Assembly: GCF_003710825.1 (NCBI RefSeq)
Contig: NZ_RHHQ01000003.1
Coordinates: forward strand, 1-64,000
From: Brevibacillus fluminis
Lineage (GTDB): Bacteria; Bacillota; Bacilli; Brevibacillales; Brevibacillaceae
DNA: 64,000 bases
Direction of reading: 5' to 3'
Below are positions 15,835-24,898 of the stretch, one piece after another. The notes below the pieces were generated by a model. The model was not told the DNA's origin and did not search any database. It was given only the letters and a program-made list of their open reading frames with translations. Position 1 is the first letter of the stretch, and the number at the start of each line of letters is the position of its first letter. The translations under genes and the position numbers were made by a program.

Positions 15835-18800
15835 AAAAAAAGAGACCATAGAGAGATTATCCAACGTTTTGAAGGGTACCGCGACATTGAGCACGATAGC
15901 TGCGGCATTATCAGCATCGTTGAAAAATCAGGAATCCCTTCCCGTCGCAATGTTGACGAAACCATTCGCTCGCTGATTCAAATGGAGCATCGTTCTGGCT
16001 TTATCGACGGCGAGGGAGACGGCTGCGGGATTTTGACCGACCTGCCTCGCGCACTTTGGGCTTCCCATCTGGATGCAGCTGCACTTGATCCTTCCCTCGT
16101 TGGCGATCCGGGATTCGCTATCGCTCATATCTTCGTTCCTCGCCACGGACATGATGAAGAAGCCGTGAAAGCTGGCATTCGACAAATTATCGCCAAATGT
16201 GGTCTGAATATTCTGTTAGAACACACCGACGTGGTCAATTCAGGGGTTCTCGGCAAAAACGGAAAGCAAGATGAACCGTCGTTCTGGCAAATCGCCGTCA
16301 TGCCTGCCGAACGCGAATCATTCACTGCTGGAGCCTCTTATTCCGCACTGCTTTTCGATGCGCACGTCGAAATTGAAGCAAGCTACAACGTGCACGTCGC
16401 TTCGTTCAACCAACATTCAACCGTGTACAAGGTGATGGGCGCAGCAAACATTTTGCCGCTGTATTTCCTTGATCTTTCCAATGAAGGGTTTGCCTCTTCG
16501 GTCACGATCGGTCACAACCGATATTCGACCAACACCCTGTCCAACTTTTTCCGCGTCCAACCGTTTTCACTGCTCGGTCATAACGGCGAAATCAACACCA
16601 TCAGCAAGCTTCAGGAAGAAGCAAGCATGCTGAATGTACCGCTGGTCGACGGTGGAAGCGATTCGCAAAACGTCAACCGCACGATCGAAACATTTATCAA
16701 TCGCTACGGACTCAGCCTGTTTGAAGCGATGGAAGTCGTTTTCCCACCGATCCATCATGAAATGAAAAACTTTTCAGATGATCTCCAGGATCTGTACGTG
16801 TATTTACGCCAAGCTTGGGGCCATTTCGCCCAAGGTCCTGCTGGCATTATTTCCCGTTATGGCAACGAATGTGTCTACAGTGTTGATTCGCTGGGGCTAC
16901 GCCCGCTCTGGATGGTGCAAAGCGAAAGCTCGCTGTATTTCTCCTCCGAGCAAGGCGTGCTGCCAGTTTCGCTGATGACGGCCGAGCCGAAATCGATCGC
17001 TCCCGGCGAAAAAGTGGGACTGCGACTAGAGCCAGGATCCCCTGTGGAAGTGCTGTACCATCATGATCTGCAGCAGGTTGTCTTGGAGCGCTTCCAAGCA
17101 AAAGCTTCCTTTGCTGGCGAACGCAAGCATCTGACATATAGCTACACCTGTGACCTGCAAGTAGGCGAAACGGACGCGGCTGAACCAACTTCTTCCTTTT
17201 ATAGCGCGTTTGGCTGGGACCGTGAGCAAATTCAGCTGATTGAGCAGATGGCGGTAAGCGGCGCCGAGCAGATCCGCTCGCTCGGCCATGATGGCCCGCT
17301 CGCCGCTCTCTCCAAGGAACGTCAAAATTTGGCCGACTTCATCAAAGAAAGCGTCGCTGTCGTCACCAATCCGGCAATCGACCGCGACCGCGAAATCGAA
17401 CACTTTTCCACACGCGTCATTCTTGGGGCACGGGCTCCGTTCGCAGCGAAGCAAACCGATGGAAAGCGCATGGAGCTTCCGTCGCCGCTTTTGTTCGAAG
17501 GGCAGTCGCTCCAGCAAACAGCCGGTGCGCAGGGCACTTTTACCTTAGAGCAAGTCATCCATACATTCAATGACCATCCGAGCAGCATCGTGATTCTCTC
17601 CACTTCCTACTCGCTTGAGGAAGGTTTGGCAGCAGGCCTCGCTCGCCTCGCCAAAGAAGCTCAGACGGCCGTTGAAAATGGCGCTGTCATCTTGCTCCTC
17701 GATGATTCGGACTGCCACCGCGACAACCGCTATTGGATCGATCCGTTGCTTGCTGTCGGACAGATCGATCGTTCGCTCAAATCGGCTGCATCGGAGGAAA
17801 TCCGCAACTACCGCCGCCAAACAAGCATTGTGCTGCGCTCCGGCGCGATCCGCAGTCTGCACGATCTGGCGCTCGCATTGGGTCTCGGCGCAGATGCCGT
17901 TTCTCCTTATGGCATGTTTGCCACCGCTTTCGCCAAATCAGGTGCAAGCTCGGTTGCGAATCTGTACGTGGCTTTGAACAAAGGGCTGGAAAAGGTGATT
18001 TCCACCATCGGGATCCACGAGCTGCGCGGTTATGGCCGCCTGTTCTCCTCCATCGGCTTGCATAATGAAGTCGCAGATGTGCTGTCCATTGTCAACTTCT
18101 GTGGCTCGGATGAGGCTGGCACCTCCTTTGCCGTCCTACAGGAAGACAGTATCCGTCGCTATCAGGATTTTGCCAATGAGCAAGCGCGCGAATCGAAGAC
18201 ATTCCATCTCTTCCCGCGCTTATGGAAGCTGATCGGTCAAGTGGCCGCTGGCGAAATTCCTTATGCAGACTATGCGCTAAAAATCGAGGAGAATGAGCGT
18301 CAGAATCCGATTTCCTTGCGCCACCTAACAGACTTCTCCTTTATGGAAACTGATCGTGCGATCGCTGCGTCTGATGTAGATCTCACAGTTGGAGAGCATT
18401 CGCTGCCTTTTCTCATTTCCTCCATGTCGTTCGGTTCGCAAAACGAAACCGCGTTCCGCGCCTATGCGGAAGCGGCTGAGCAGCTGAACATGGTGAGCAT
18501 GAACGGTGAGGGTGGCGAAATCAAAGACATGCTAGGTAGATACAAAAAAACGCGCGGCATGCAGATTGCTTCCGGCCGCTTCGGTGTAAACATCGAACTA
18601 GCCAATTCCACCAACCTGCTGGAAATTAAAATCGGCCAAGGGGCGAAGCCGGGTGAGGGTGGACATCTTCCGGCATCCAAAGTGACGGAGAAAGTCGCGG
18701 CAGCGCGCAATGCGACAGTCGGGTCCGACCTTATTTCCCCATCCAACAACCATGACATTTACTCGATTGAAGATTTGGCGCAAATGATCACGGAATTGAA

Positions 18801-20373
18801 AACCGCGAACAGCCACGCCAAAGTATGCGTGAAAGTGCCGATCGTGCCAAACATCGGAACGATCGCGGTCGGAATTGCCAAAGCAGGTGCTGACATTATC
18901 ACGTTGTCCGGGTTCGATGGCGGTACAGGGGCTGCACGCGTGCATGCGCTGCAGCATGTGGGACTCCCGGCCGAAATCGGTGTCAAAGCGGCTCACAACG
19001 CCCTCCTCGAAGCGGGCTTACGCCAGCAAGTTGAGCTTTGGGCTGACGGCGGTGTGAAAAGCGCAGCAGATGTCGTGAAGCTGATGCTGCTCGGTGCCAA
19101 CCGGATCGGGTTTGCCACACTGGCGATGATCGCCGTAGGATGCACGACGTGCCGCGGTTGCCATCTGGATACGTGCCATGTGGGGATCGCCACACAGATC
19201 GACTCCCTAGATGAAGCGCACGAAAAAGGGCTGCGCCGCTTCGTTCCGCGTGAACTGGATCTCGCTGTCGGCGGTCTGAAAAACTTCTTCACTTTGTTCG
19301 GGCAAGAAGTGCAGCGTCTCACCGCTGCCCTCGGCTTTACACGCGTGCAAGATCTCGTCGGCCGCTCCGATCTGCTGATCCAGGCACGCTTGCAGGAAAA
19401 AATCGATTTGAGCAGCCTGCTGAACGTTCATCCACTCTATGAAGCAGACGACGTGCGGACGGCAGACCACGAAGCAGCACATGTGCTGGTGGCGGCAGGC
19501 ACCATCGGCGAAAGCGAGGTAACCCGTTATTTCAGCGCAGATCGCCCAATTCAGGAGACATTCAGCCGCATCCTCTCCGGCGAGCGCGTATTGGGCAGCC
19601 GCTGGTCCGGCGAACGCGTAAAAAATCATCTGGACGGCAGCTACACCGCTTTCCCCGAGGTATCGCTTTCCTTTACGGATGGCAGCGTGCCTGGCAACGG
19701 TTTGGCAGCATACAACGCACAAGGCGTTAACATTCGCGTCGAAGGCGGTGCACAGGATGGCGTGGGCAAAACCGGATTCGGCGGACGCGTCTCCATTTTG
19801 AAAGCAAAAGGGGCAAACGGTGCCTATCTGGACGGCTCTGTCGGCAAAAGCTTCTGCTATGGTGCACAAAAAGGTTTGTTCCTTGTACAGGGCAACGCCG
19901 ACTCCCGCGCATGCATCCGCCTGTCTGGCGCTGACGTCGTCTTTGGCGGCGAAATCACTGAACCGCTCCGCGATGAGCTCGGGGGAATTGGGGCACGCGC
20001 GAATATTAAAGGCTTTGCTTTCGAGTATATGACGAATGGCCGCGCCGTCGTGTTGGGCGATCCTGGTCCATGGATGTGTGCCGGAATGACCGGAGGCGTG
20101 ATTTATGTCCGTATGCAGCCGGAGCTTGGCTTTGACCGCAAAGCGCTGAACCGCCGCATCGCCAAAGGCGCCAAAGTGTTCATCTACGATCTGGATCAAA
20201 AAGGCGAAGCTGATGTACGCGAGCTACTGACCGCTTATCGCGAAGAGCTGCTGGCCACCGAACAATATGAAGCAGCCAACGGCGTACAGAGGTTGATCGA
20301 CGAGCCAAAAGCGAACTTCATCATGATTTCGCCGAAGCGCGATCAGGCTGACCCATCCGTTTCGACCGAGTAA
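15832..20373 (+). CDS. gltB: Glutamate synthase large subunit
   Basis: This 1513-aa enzyme makes two glutamates from glutamine and 2-oxoglutarate. A 23-residue propeptide precedes Cys24 (HDSCGI), the expected N-terminal nucleophile of the class II amidotransferase domain (24-430). A central domain follows, then the FMN-binding synthase barrel (about 800-1200), with 3Fe-4S cysteines C1104, C1110 and C1115. The C-terminal right-handed beta-helix (about 1250-1500) is rich in glycine. The length equals NADPH-type GltB (B. subtilis GltA), but no gltD small-subunit gene is adjacent on either side, so electrons come from a distant gltD or ferredoxin. It is monocistronic, with its own promoter and terminator. 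Confidence 0.96.
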   Translation: MKKRDHREIIQRFEGYRDIEHDSCGIISIVEKSGIPSRRNVDETIRSLIQMEHRSGFIDGEGDGCGILTDLPRALWASHLDAAALDPSLVGDPGFAIAHIFVPRHGHDEEAVKAGIRQIIAKCGLNILLEHTDVVNSGVLGKNGKQDEPSFWQIAVMPAERESFTAGASYSALLFDAHVEIEASYNVHVASFNQHSTVYKVMGAANILPLYFLDLSNEGFASSVTIGHNRYSTNTLSNFFRVQPFSLLGHNGEINTISKLQEEASMLNVPLVDGGSDSQNVNRTIETFINRYGLSLFEAMEVVFPPIHHEMKNFSDDLQDLYVYLRQAWGHFAQGPAGIISRYGNECVYSVDSLGLRPLWMVQSESSLYFSSEQGVLPVSLMTAEPKSIAPGEKVGLRLEPGSPVEVLYHHDLQQVVLERFQAKASFAGERKHLTYSYTCDLQVGETDAAEPTSSFYSAFGWDREQIQLIEQMAVSGAEQIRSLGHDGPLAALSKERQNLADFIKESVAVVTNPAIDRDREIEHFSTRVILGARAPFAAKQTDGKRMELPSPLLFEGQSLQQTAGAQGTFTLEQVIHTFNDHPSSIVILSTSYSLEEGLAAGLARLAKEAQTAVENGAVILLLDDSDCHRDNRYWIDPLLAVGQIDRSLKSAASEEIRNYRRQTSIVLRSGAIRSLHDLALALGLGADAVSPYGMFATAFAKSGASSVANLYVALNKGLEKVISTIGIHELRGYGRLFSSIGLHNEVADVLSIVNFCGSDEAGTSFAVLQEDSIRRYQDFANEQARESKTFHLFPRLWKLIGQVAAGEIPYADYALKIEENERQNPISLRHLTDFSFMETDRAIAASDVDLTVGEHSLPFLISSMSFGSQNETAFRAYAEAAEQLNMVSMNGEGGEIKDMLGRYKKTRGMQIASGRFGVNIELANSTNLLEIKIGQGAKPGEGGHLPASKVTEKVAAARNATVGSDLISPSNNHDIYSIEDLAQMITELKTANSHAKVCVKVPIVPNIGTIAVGIAKAGADIITLSGFDGGTGAARVHALQHVGLPAEIGVKAAHNALLEAGLRQQVELWADGGVKSAADVVKLMLLGANRIGFATLAMIAVGCTTCRGCHLDTCHVGIATQIDSLDEAHEKGLRRFVPRELDLAVGGLKNFFTLFGQEVQRLTAALGFTRVQDLVGRSDLLIQARLQEKIDLSSLLNVHPLYEADDVRTADHEAAHVLVAAGTIGESEVTRYFSADRPIQETFSRILSGERVLGSRWSGERVKNHLDGSYTAFPEVSLSFTDGSVPGNGLAAYNAQGVNIRVEGGAQDGVGKTGFGGRVSILKAKGANGAYLDGSVGKSFCYGAQKGLFLVQGNADSRACIRLSGADVVFGGEITEPLRDELGGIGARANIKGFAFEYMTNGRAVVLGDPGPWMCAGMTGGVIYVRMQPELGFDRKALNRRIAKGAKVFIYDLDQKGEADVRELLTAYREELLATEQYEAANGVQRLIDEPKANFIMISPKRDQADPSVSTE

Positions 20374-20441
20374 ACACAGCGTAAGTGCTGCAAAACGGGC
20401 TCGCCACACACTGCAGACATTCTGCCTGCTTTGGACATGAT

Positions 20442-20475
20442 AAAGGGCAGGGGCAATTCAGCCTCTGCCTTTTTG
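20442..20475 (+). terminator. Terminator of gltB
   Basis: GGCAGGGGC pairs with GCCTCTGCC (one wobble) around a 6-nt loop, then TTTTT. Confidence 0.88.
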
Positions 20476-20643
20476 CTTGGGTGCAGTTCATCGTTGCCAT
20501 TATCGAGCGAAAATTTAAACATATAAACACATGTGAATATTGTCATTCACTAAAAGGAAGTGTACAATTTTTTTAGAAACCTCCTGCCAGTTCATTCGTA
20601 TAAAACAAGTGTAGGAGCAAGAAAATAAGGAGTGAACCCGTAT

Positions 20644-21330
20644 ATGTTCTTTCATCCGATGGATTTTCTGATTTTGATTGCGTTCGGTCTGTCGCTGTGG
20701 GCGCAATTTCGTGTCAAGGGAACGTTCAATCGGTTCGCCGAGGTTCCTGTGTCCACCGGAATGACCGGGGCAGAGGCCGCCCGCCGCATGCTTGATGCCA
20801 ACGGTTTGTCTAACATTCCTGTCGAGCACATCCCTGGCACGTTAACAGACCACTACGACCCGATCGATCGCGTCGTACGTCTTTCAGACCCGGTATATCT
20901 TGGCCAATCGATTTCCGCCGTATCGGTGGCATGCCACGAAGTGGGGCACGCCATTCAGCATAAAGTATCCTATCCGATGCTGGTGGCCCGCCACCGCATC
21001 TTCCCGATCGTCAACTTTTCGTCCGGTATTGCGCCGCTGCTGCTGATCGCCGGTTTCTTGCTGCATCAGCCGAACCTGATTTTGTTCGGGATCATCTTCT
21101 TCTCGGCAGCTGTTGCGTTCCAGCTGATCACACTGCCGGTCGAGTTCAACGCCAGCAGCCGTGCTCGCACGCTGATGATTCAAATGGGCTTCATCCGTAA
21201 TTCGGAAGAAGACGGCGTGGGCAAGGTACTCAACGCCGCAGCTCTCACCTATGTAGCTGCAGCCCTGATCTCTCTGCTTGAGTTGATCAAGTACGTATGG
21301 ATCTTCAATAGCTCTTCTGACGATGATTAA
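20644..21330 (+). CDS. yugP: YugP-like membrane zinc metallopeptidase
   Basis: This 228-aa membrane protein of the YugP (neutral zinc metallopeptidase, DUF2248-like) family has an N-terminal helix (about 7-24), the zinc motif HEVGH (98-102) in VSVACHEVGHAIQHK, and two or three further membrane helices. The catalytic residues are H98, E99 and H102. I start at the ATG at 20644, 11 bases after AAGGAG. A GTG at 20632 abuts that site and YugP relatives begin with MxFxPMD. Its substrates are unknown; a role in membrane protein quality control is often assumed. Confidence 0.9.
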   Translation: MFFHPMDFLILIAFGLSLWAQFRVKGTFNRFAEVPVSTGMTGAEAARRMLDANGLSNIPVEHIPGTLTDHYDPIDRVVRLSDPVYLGQSISAVSVACHEVGHAIQHKVSYPMLVARHRIFPIVNFSSGIAPLLLIAGFLLHQPNLILFGIIFFSAAVAFQLITLPVEFNASSRARTLMIQMGFIRNSEEDGVGKVLNAAALTYVAAALISLLELIKYVWIFNSSSDDD

Positions 21331-21350
21331 ATCGTCGGTAGCACAACGCG

Positions 21351-21388
21351 AAAAAGCTGAATCGGTTTTCCACCGGTTCAGCTTTTTT
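21351..21388 (+). terminator. Terminator of yugP
   Basis: AAAAAGCTGAATCGG and CCGGTTCAGCTTTTTT form a long stem with flanking A- and T-runs. It could work on both strands. Confidence 0.9.
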
Positions 21389-21689
21389 CTTGCACGCAAC
21401 TATTTTCAATCAGTCCGATCGTTTGTTTTTCTCATCCAAATAAGCGATCCGGTATCTTTTATCGCCACAAAGCCAGCTCAGCTTGGCTGCGTACACATTT
21501 TAATTGAGGAGCCGGTCGCAGTCATACACGCCAAGGCCAAGCTTCCCGAGATCGTCAATCAGCATCAGTTTGAGTTTGACATCGCGCTGCCTGATAGTTT
21601 GCACTTACCCCTTGTCAATTCGGTAGACCGCTGCCCGTGAACCGATCCGCATCGCAGTGGAAGCAGACCGAATATTCACAATTCATCCG
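21389..21689. other. Non-coding or degenerate stretch downstream of spsF
   Basis: No gene is supported here. On the minus strand short open stretches in different frames (for example AAVYRIDKG and then LIDDLGKLGLGVYDC) are broken by stops, which could be remnants of a gene once following spsF. I could not identify a parent family. The plus-strand 105-codon ORF has no ribosome site and looks accidental. Confidence 0.4.
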
Positions 21690-22421
21690 TTATGCCTCTT
21701 TTTGTTGAACACCCGCATTGATTTTCGCCAATTCCGGTTTTTGAGCCAGCAGGGCAAGGACGTCTTTCCAAGAAAACGACGGGTTGTACGGATATAAGTG
21801 ACGATACACCTCCTGGATGAAACGCCAATCCTGCACTGTGTCCAGCGTCCAGCGATAAGCAGAGTAATCGATAGGATTGGCATACATCCCCAAGCGGAAC
21901 TGCTCGGGATGCCGGTACAAATACGGGGTGACATGCTCCCGTTCATCGGCATGCGTAGCAAACAGGTAAGCTGCCTCCAAAGCTCGTGTGGTAAAAATTT
22001 CCACATCCAGCCCGAGCGGAAAACTGCGCATAAGCGTATTGCTCATATAATCAAAGGCACTCGCTTCACCGGTGAACTGTTCGACCATTTCATCGATAAT
22101 CCCGGGATCAATCAGCGGGCAATCCGATGTGATCCGGACAATCAAATCAGTCGGAAACGCTCGCGCTGCTTGAACGTATCGCTCGAGCACATGTTGCTCG
22201 CTGCCGGCAAAAACCTGAACGTTGTATCGTTTGGCCTCCTCTACAATCGAGAGGTCCCTCGTCAAATCGCTGGTCGCCACAACGATTTCATCCAAGCAGC
22301 GAGACCGCTGCAATCTGGTGATGACATGACCAAGCATCGTTTTATCCTGCAATGTCAGCATGACCTTGCCGGGAAGACGCGTCGACCCCATTCGTGCCTG
22401 CACAATCGCTGTCGCCTTCAT
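21690..22421 (-). CDS. spsF: SpsF-like cytidylyltransferase (spore coat polysaccharide)
   Basis: This 243-aa nucleotidyltransferase of the CMP-acylneuraminate synthetase (SpsF/PseF) family is predicted to activate a sugar with CTP for spore-coat or surface glycan. The N-terminal signature QARMGSTRLPGKVM (8-21) binds nucleotide, and VRITSDCPLIDP (about 94-105) holds the metal-binding aspartates. The start overlaps by 4 bp the end of the broken aminotransferase upstream, so the two were once translationally coupled. In B. subtilis spsF lies in the sps operon; here its partners are decayed or absent, so its activity may no longer be used. Confidence 0.85.
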   Translation of the reverse strand: MKATAIVQARMGSTRLPGKVMLTLQDKTMLGHVITRLQRSRCLDEIVVATSDLTRDLSIVEEAKRYNVQVFAGSEQHVLERYVQAARAFPTDLIVRITSDCPLIDPGIIDEMVEQFTGEASAFDYMSNTLMRSFPLGLDVEIFTTRALEAAYLFATHADEREHVTPYLYRHPEQFRLGMYANPIDYSAYRWTLDTVQDWRFIQEVYRHLYPYNPSFSWKDVLALLAQKPELAKINAGVQQKEA

Positions 22422-22990
22422 CCGTAAAACCCCTTTGCCCTGTAATAAAGGATGACTTTCTCTACCGCATTGATCACGTCTTGAACATCTTGGTCGCTCA
22501 TGGCCGGAAACAGCGGGAGTGTAATGATTTGCTCATAGCTTTTCTCGGCTTGCGGACAAATGCCGCGCTCATAGCCGAGCGATTGATAGTACGGATGTAG
22601 GTAAACCGGGATATAATGCACATTGAGCCCGATGTTTTCTACCTCCAGTGCCGCGAAAATGCGCTGCCGATCTGCGGCTAGCAGCTCTTCGCGCAGATGA
22701 ATGACATAGAGATGCCAGCTGGACCGCACGTCTTTGCGTACAACCGGACAGCTCACCGCTTTCAAATGGTGAAACGCTTCGGTATAGGCCGCGGCGATCT
22801 CTGACCTTCTTGCCCGCTACATCGGTGCCAAACGCCTGTGCCGCATTTTCAATGACGACCAAGCCGTACTGCTGCGTGATCTCTCTGATCTCATCCAGGC
22901 TGGCGGGTTGTCCGGCATAATCAACAGGGATGACCGCTTGGTTCGTGCGGTAATGTACCGCTCAATTTGCGTCGGATCGATCAAGAGTGT
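22418..22990 (-). pseudogene. DegT/DnrJ/EryC1-family sugar aminotransferase remnant
   Basis: Fragments of a PseC/SpsC-type PLP aminotransferase lie in order but in different frames: LLIDPTQIERYITART, then (one-base frameshift near 22950) QAVIPVDYAGQPASLDEIRE and VVIENAAQAFGTDVAGKK, then (internal deletion and frame change near 22808) SEIAAAYTEAFHHLKAV running into an open 115-codon C-terminal part that ends at 22418. The middle section that should carry the Schiff-base lysine is gone, as is the N-terminal third. It is therefore inactive. The order with spsF matches intact spsC/spsF-type loci. Confidence 0.8.
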
Positions 22991-23549
22991 ATCTTTCGGC
23001 GTGGTGTTCACCTCATCGCCGTCCGTGATTCCGTCGGTGTCCTCTTTTATCCGTATGCAGCAATTCCGCTTTCGGTTCAGCCTAAGCCAAATCCCGGACG
23101 CCACCATCCGGGATTCGTTTACCCTTTTTATCCTTGGCCTTGCAAGAAAACTCGAACGCCGACTGCGCTGGTAGTCCGACTTCTGTGATACGCGGCGCGG
23201 ACATGCTTGATAAAACCATTGGTCGTAAACGTATAGAATGCCGAACGAGTAAGGCTTACGAATACAGCTCTTTTGGGAAGGTCGTTCCATCAGGGCTGAC
23301 ATAGCCGTGTCCTGATGTTTAAGGCTGATGCAATCGCTTGGAAGACTTGTGCTTTAAAGGATGTGCAATTTCAGAAAGACTTTTTGTCCCGCTAGATCCA
23401 CCTCCTCTTACTCTATTACTATGTAGCCTGACCGCATCGGAACAGGCATTTGGCAGCGTTCATCCGTGCATTTTTGTGGAAATAGACCCCTTTTGCCATG
23501 CTCTATTATAAAATATGACTCTGGGTCACTAAGTAGAGGAGGCTTACTT
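22991..23549. other. Decayed intergenic region upstream of the aminotransferase remnant
   Basis: No intact gene. Reading the minus strand directly into the aminotransferase fragment gives DTDGITDGDEVNTTPKDT, which resembles a calcium-binding thrombospondin type 3 repeat and is foreign to that family, so a rearrangement junction near 22990 is likely. Further upstream another frame gives EVGLPAQSAFEFSCKAKDKK before stops. The large minus-strand ORF across this stretch is a mosaic, not a credible protein. Confidence 0.45.
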
Positions 23550-23716
23550 ATGACACAGCCTTGCCGATTGACGGTCTCGATAAAATCAGTGAAGCCCGCA
23601 GTCGCTTCAAAAAGCTGACGACGCAGGCTAATCAAGACAGCTCCAACTGCAAAATGGTGGAAAAGGCTTGCGCGCTGCAGCAAAAGCTGAATCACCCATC
23701 GACATTACAAGAATAG
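23550..23716 (+). pseudogene. Possible frameshifted small gene (Spo0E-like?)
   Basis: A good ribosome site (AGAGGAGG, 23535-23542) precedes the ATG at 23550, but that frame stops after 22 codons. The frame shifted by two bases, from 23552, is open to the TAG at 23714 and encodes a short helical peptide with ISEARSRFKKLTTQ and MVEKACALQQKLN. The pattern of two short helices loosely resembles Spo0E-type aspartyl-phosphate phosphatases. A single indel would join the good start to that frame. Identity is uncertain. Confidence 0.3.
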
Positions 23717-23757
23717 GACAGCGGGCGCAACCGATGCGCCCGACTGCCCACCCACTC

Positions 23758-24765
23758 TTATTCGTCGAATCCGCCGAAATCGTCAGACCCACCAAAATCT
23801 CCGCCATCACTGCCACCGTCATCCGCGGAAGTATCGTCATCACTGAAAATACCAGTGTCATCGCCAAACAAGGAGTCACCCGCAATCTCACTAGCATCAT
23901 CGATCAGCTCATTGAGCAGCATGCCTCCCAACAAGCCAACCGCCATACCGCCCATCATCTCCCCAATGCCGAAAGAGGAAGGCGAGTGATCGTAGCGATC
24001 GCCGTACCGCGGATACGATACATATGGAATCGACTCCGGATTTTGTAAATACTGTTCGAGCTTATCTGACAGAAAATCAATCAACTGCGGCAACGTATCC
24101 TCCTGCAGCAACTCACGCGGGATGACGATTTCCGCCCGGTGCTCACGCTCGCGCCGGAACAATCCAGCCTGCGCGACATCCAATTCGAGCAATAGACGCA
24201 AGCCCTCGACCGCCTCTGAAAATGTCACGCCGATCTCTTGCAGCGGCACAGAAAACGGACGTCCTGGGAAAAACGAAAATTCTTGGCCAAAGCGGGTCAA
24301 TTTGCCGGAGCTTGCCTTTTGGCGCAATTCCAGCTGCTCGAATGCGTAGAACACTTGCTGAACATCCGCTGTGGGCAGCACCGTGACGCGATCCAAATCG
24401 GTCGGATCAACAGCCAGCTCTACATCCAGCACGGTTTGCAGGTGATACCCGATCGCCGGTGTCGAAATCGCCAGCTCTTTGGGGAGCTCATAGTAGAACG
24501 GAACTTCTTGTGTAGATGGCTTCGGCTGCACGATAAAGTGCTGCAGCACCGGAATCGTTGCGACAACACGGGTCACGACGCTGCCTTTTACGTTTGCTTT
24601 GAGCACAAGCGCCACGGAAAGCTGCGAGATTCGCTGCTCGACCGCGCCACCCTCGATATGAATCATCCCCGTAATCGTCTCGCCCAGCCGGAATGCTTCC
24701 CGATCCAGGCGCAAATCGACCGTGGCAGCACCGATGCCGAATTTTGCCATGATTTTTTTAAACAT
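23758..24765 (-). CDS. spo0M: Sporulation-control protein Spo0M
   Basis: This 335-aa cytosolic arrestin-like protein influences Spo0 phosphorelay-dependent sporulation. The N-terminal MFKKIMAKFGIGAATVDL and GETITGMIHIEGG blocks are typical of Spo0M. The first 240 residues form the two beta-sandwich arrestin-fold domains. The C-terminus holds a glycine-rich segment (GEMMGGMAVGLLGGMLL) and a strongly acidic Gly/Asp-rich tail (about 295-335). I place the start at the ATG at 24765; a GTG four codons earlier is possible. It is monocistronic, on the strand opposite comER. Confidence 0.92.
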   Translation of the reverse strand: MFKKIMAKFGIGAATVDLRLDREAFRLGETITGMIHIEGGAVEQRISQLSVALVLKANVKGSVVTRVVATIPVLQHFIVQPKPSTQEVPFYYELPKELAISTPAIGYHLQTVLDVELAVDPTDLDRVTVLPTADVQQVFYAFEQLELRQKASSGKLTRFGQEFSFFPGRPFSVPLQEIGVTFSEAVEGLRLLLELDVAQAGLFRREREHRAEIVIPRELLQEDTLPQLIDFLSDKLEQYLQNPESIPYVSYPRYGDRYDHSPSSFGIGEMMGGMAVGLLGGMLLNELIDDASEIAGDSLFGDDTGIFSDDDTSADDGGSDGGDFGGSDDFGGFDE

Positions 24766-24834
24766 GCGCTTCCCCACTCTCCCAACTGAAACATGCGTGT
24801 TTCTTTATGGTTATCATAGCGCATTCCTAACACT

Positions 24835-24863
24835 TTTTCATTTTCTCTTTCTTTGCTTATAAT
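24835..24863 (+). promoter_or_regulatory. SigA-type promoter of comER
   Basis: TTTTCA (24835-24840) and TATAAT (24858-24863) are separated by 17 bp and end 35 bp before the comER start. Confidence 0.6.
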
Positions 24864-24898
24864 AGATGAATGAGAAAATGAAAGGGCGGTCGCTTACA

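Noticed and set aside
18598-20199. Large antisense ORFs across gltB
   Set aside because: Several minus-strand ORFs (up to 330 codons) cover gltB, but they have no ribosome sites and reflect the codon bias of the real gene.
21323-21640. 105-codon plus-strand ORF after yugP
   Set aside because: It begins in the yugP terminator, has no ribosome site and resembles no family.
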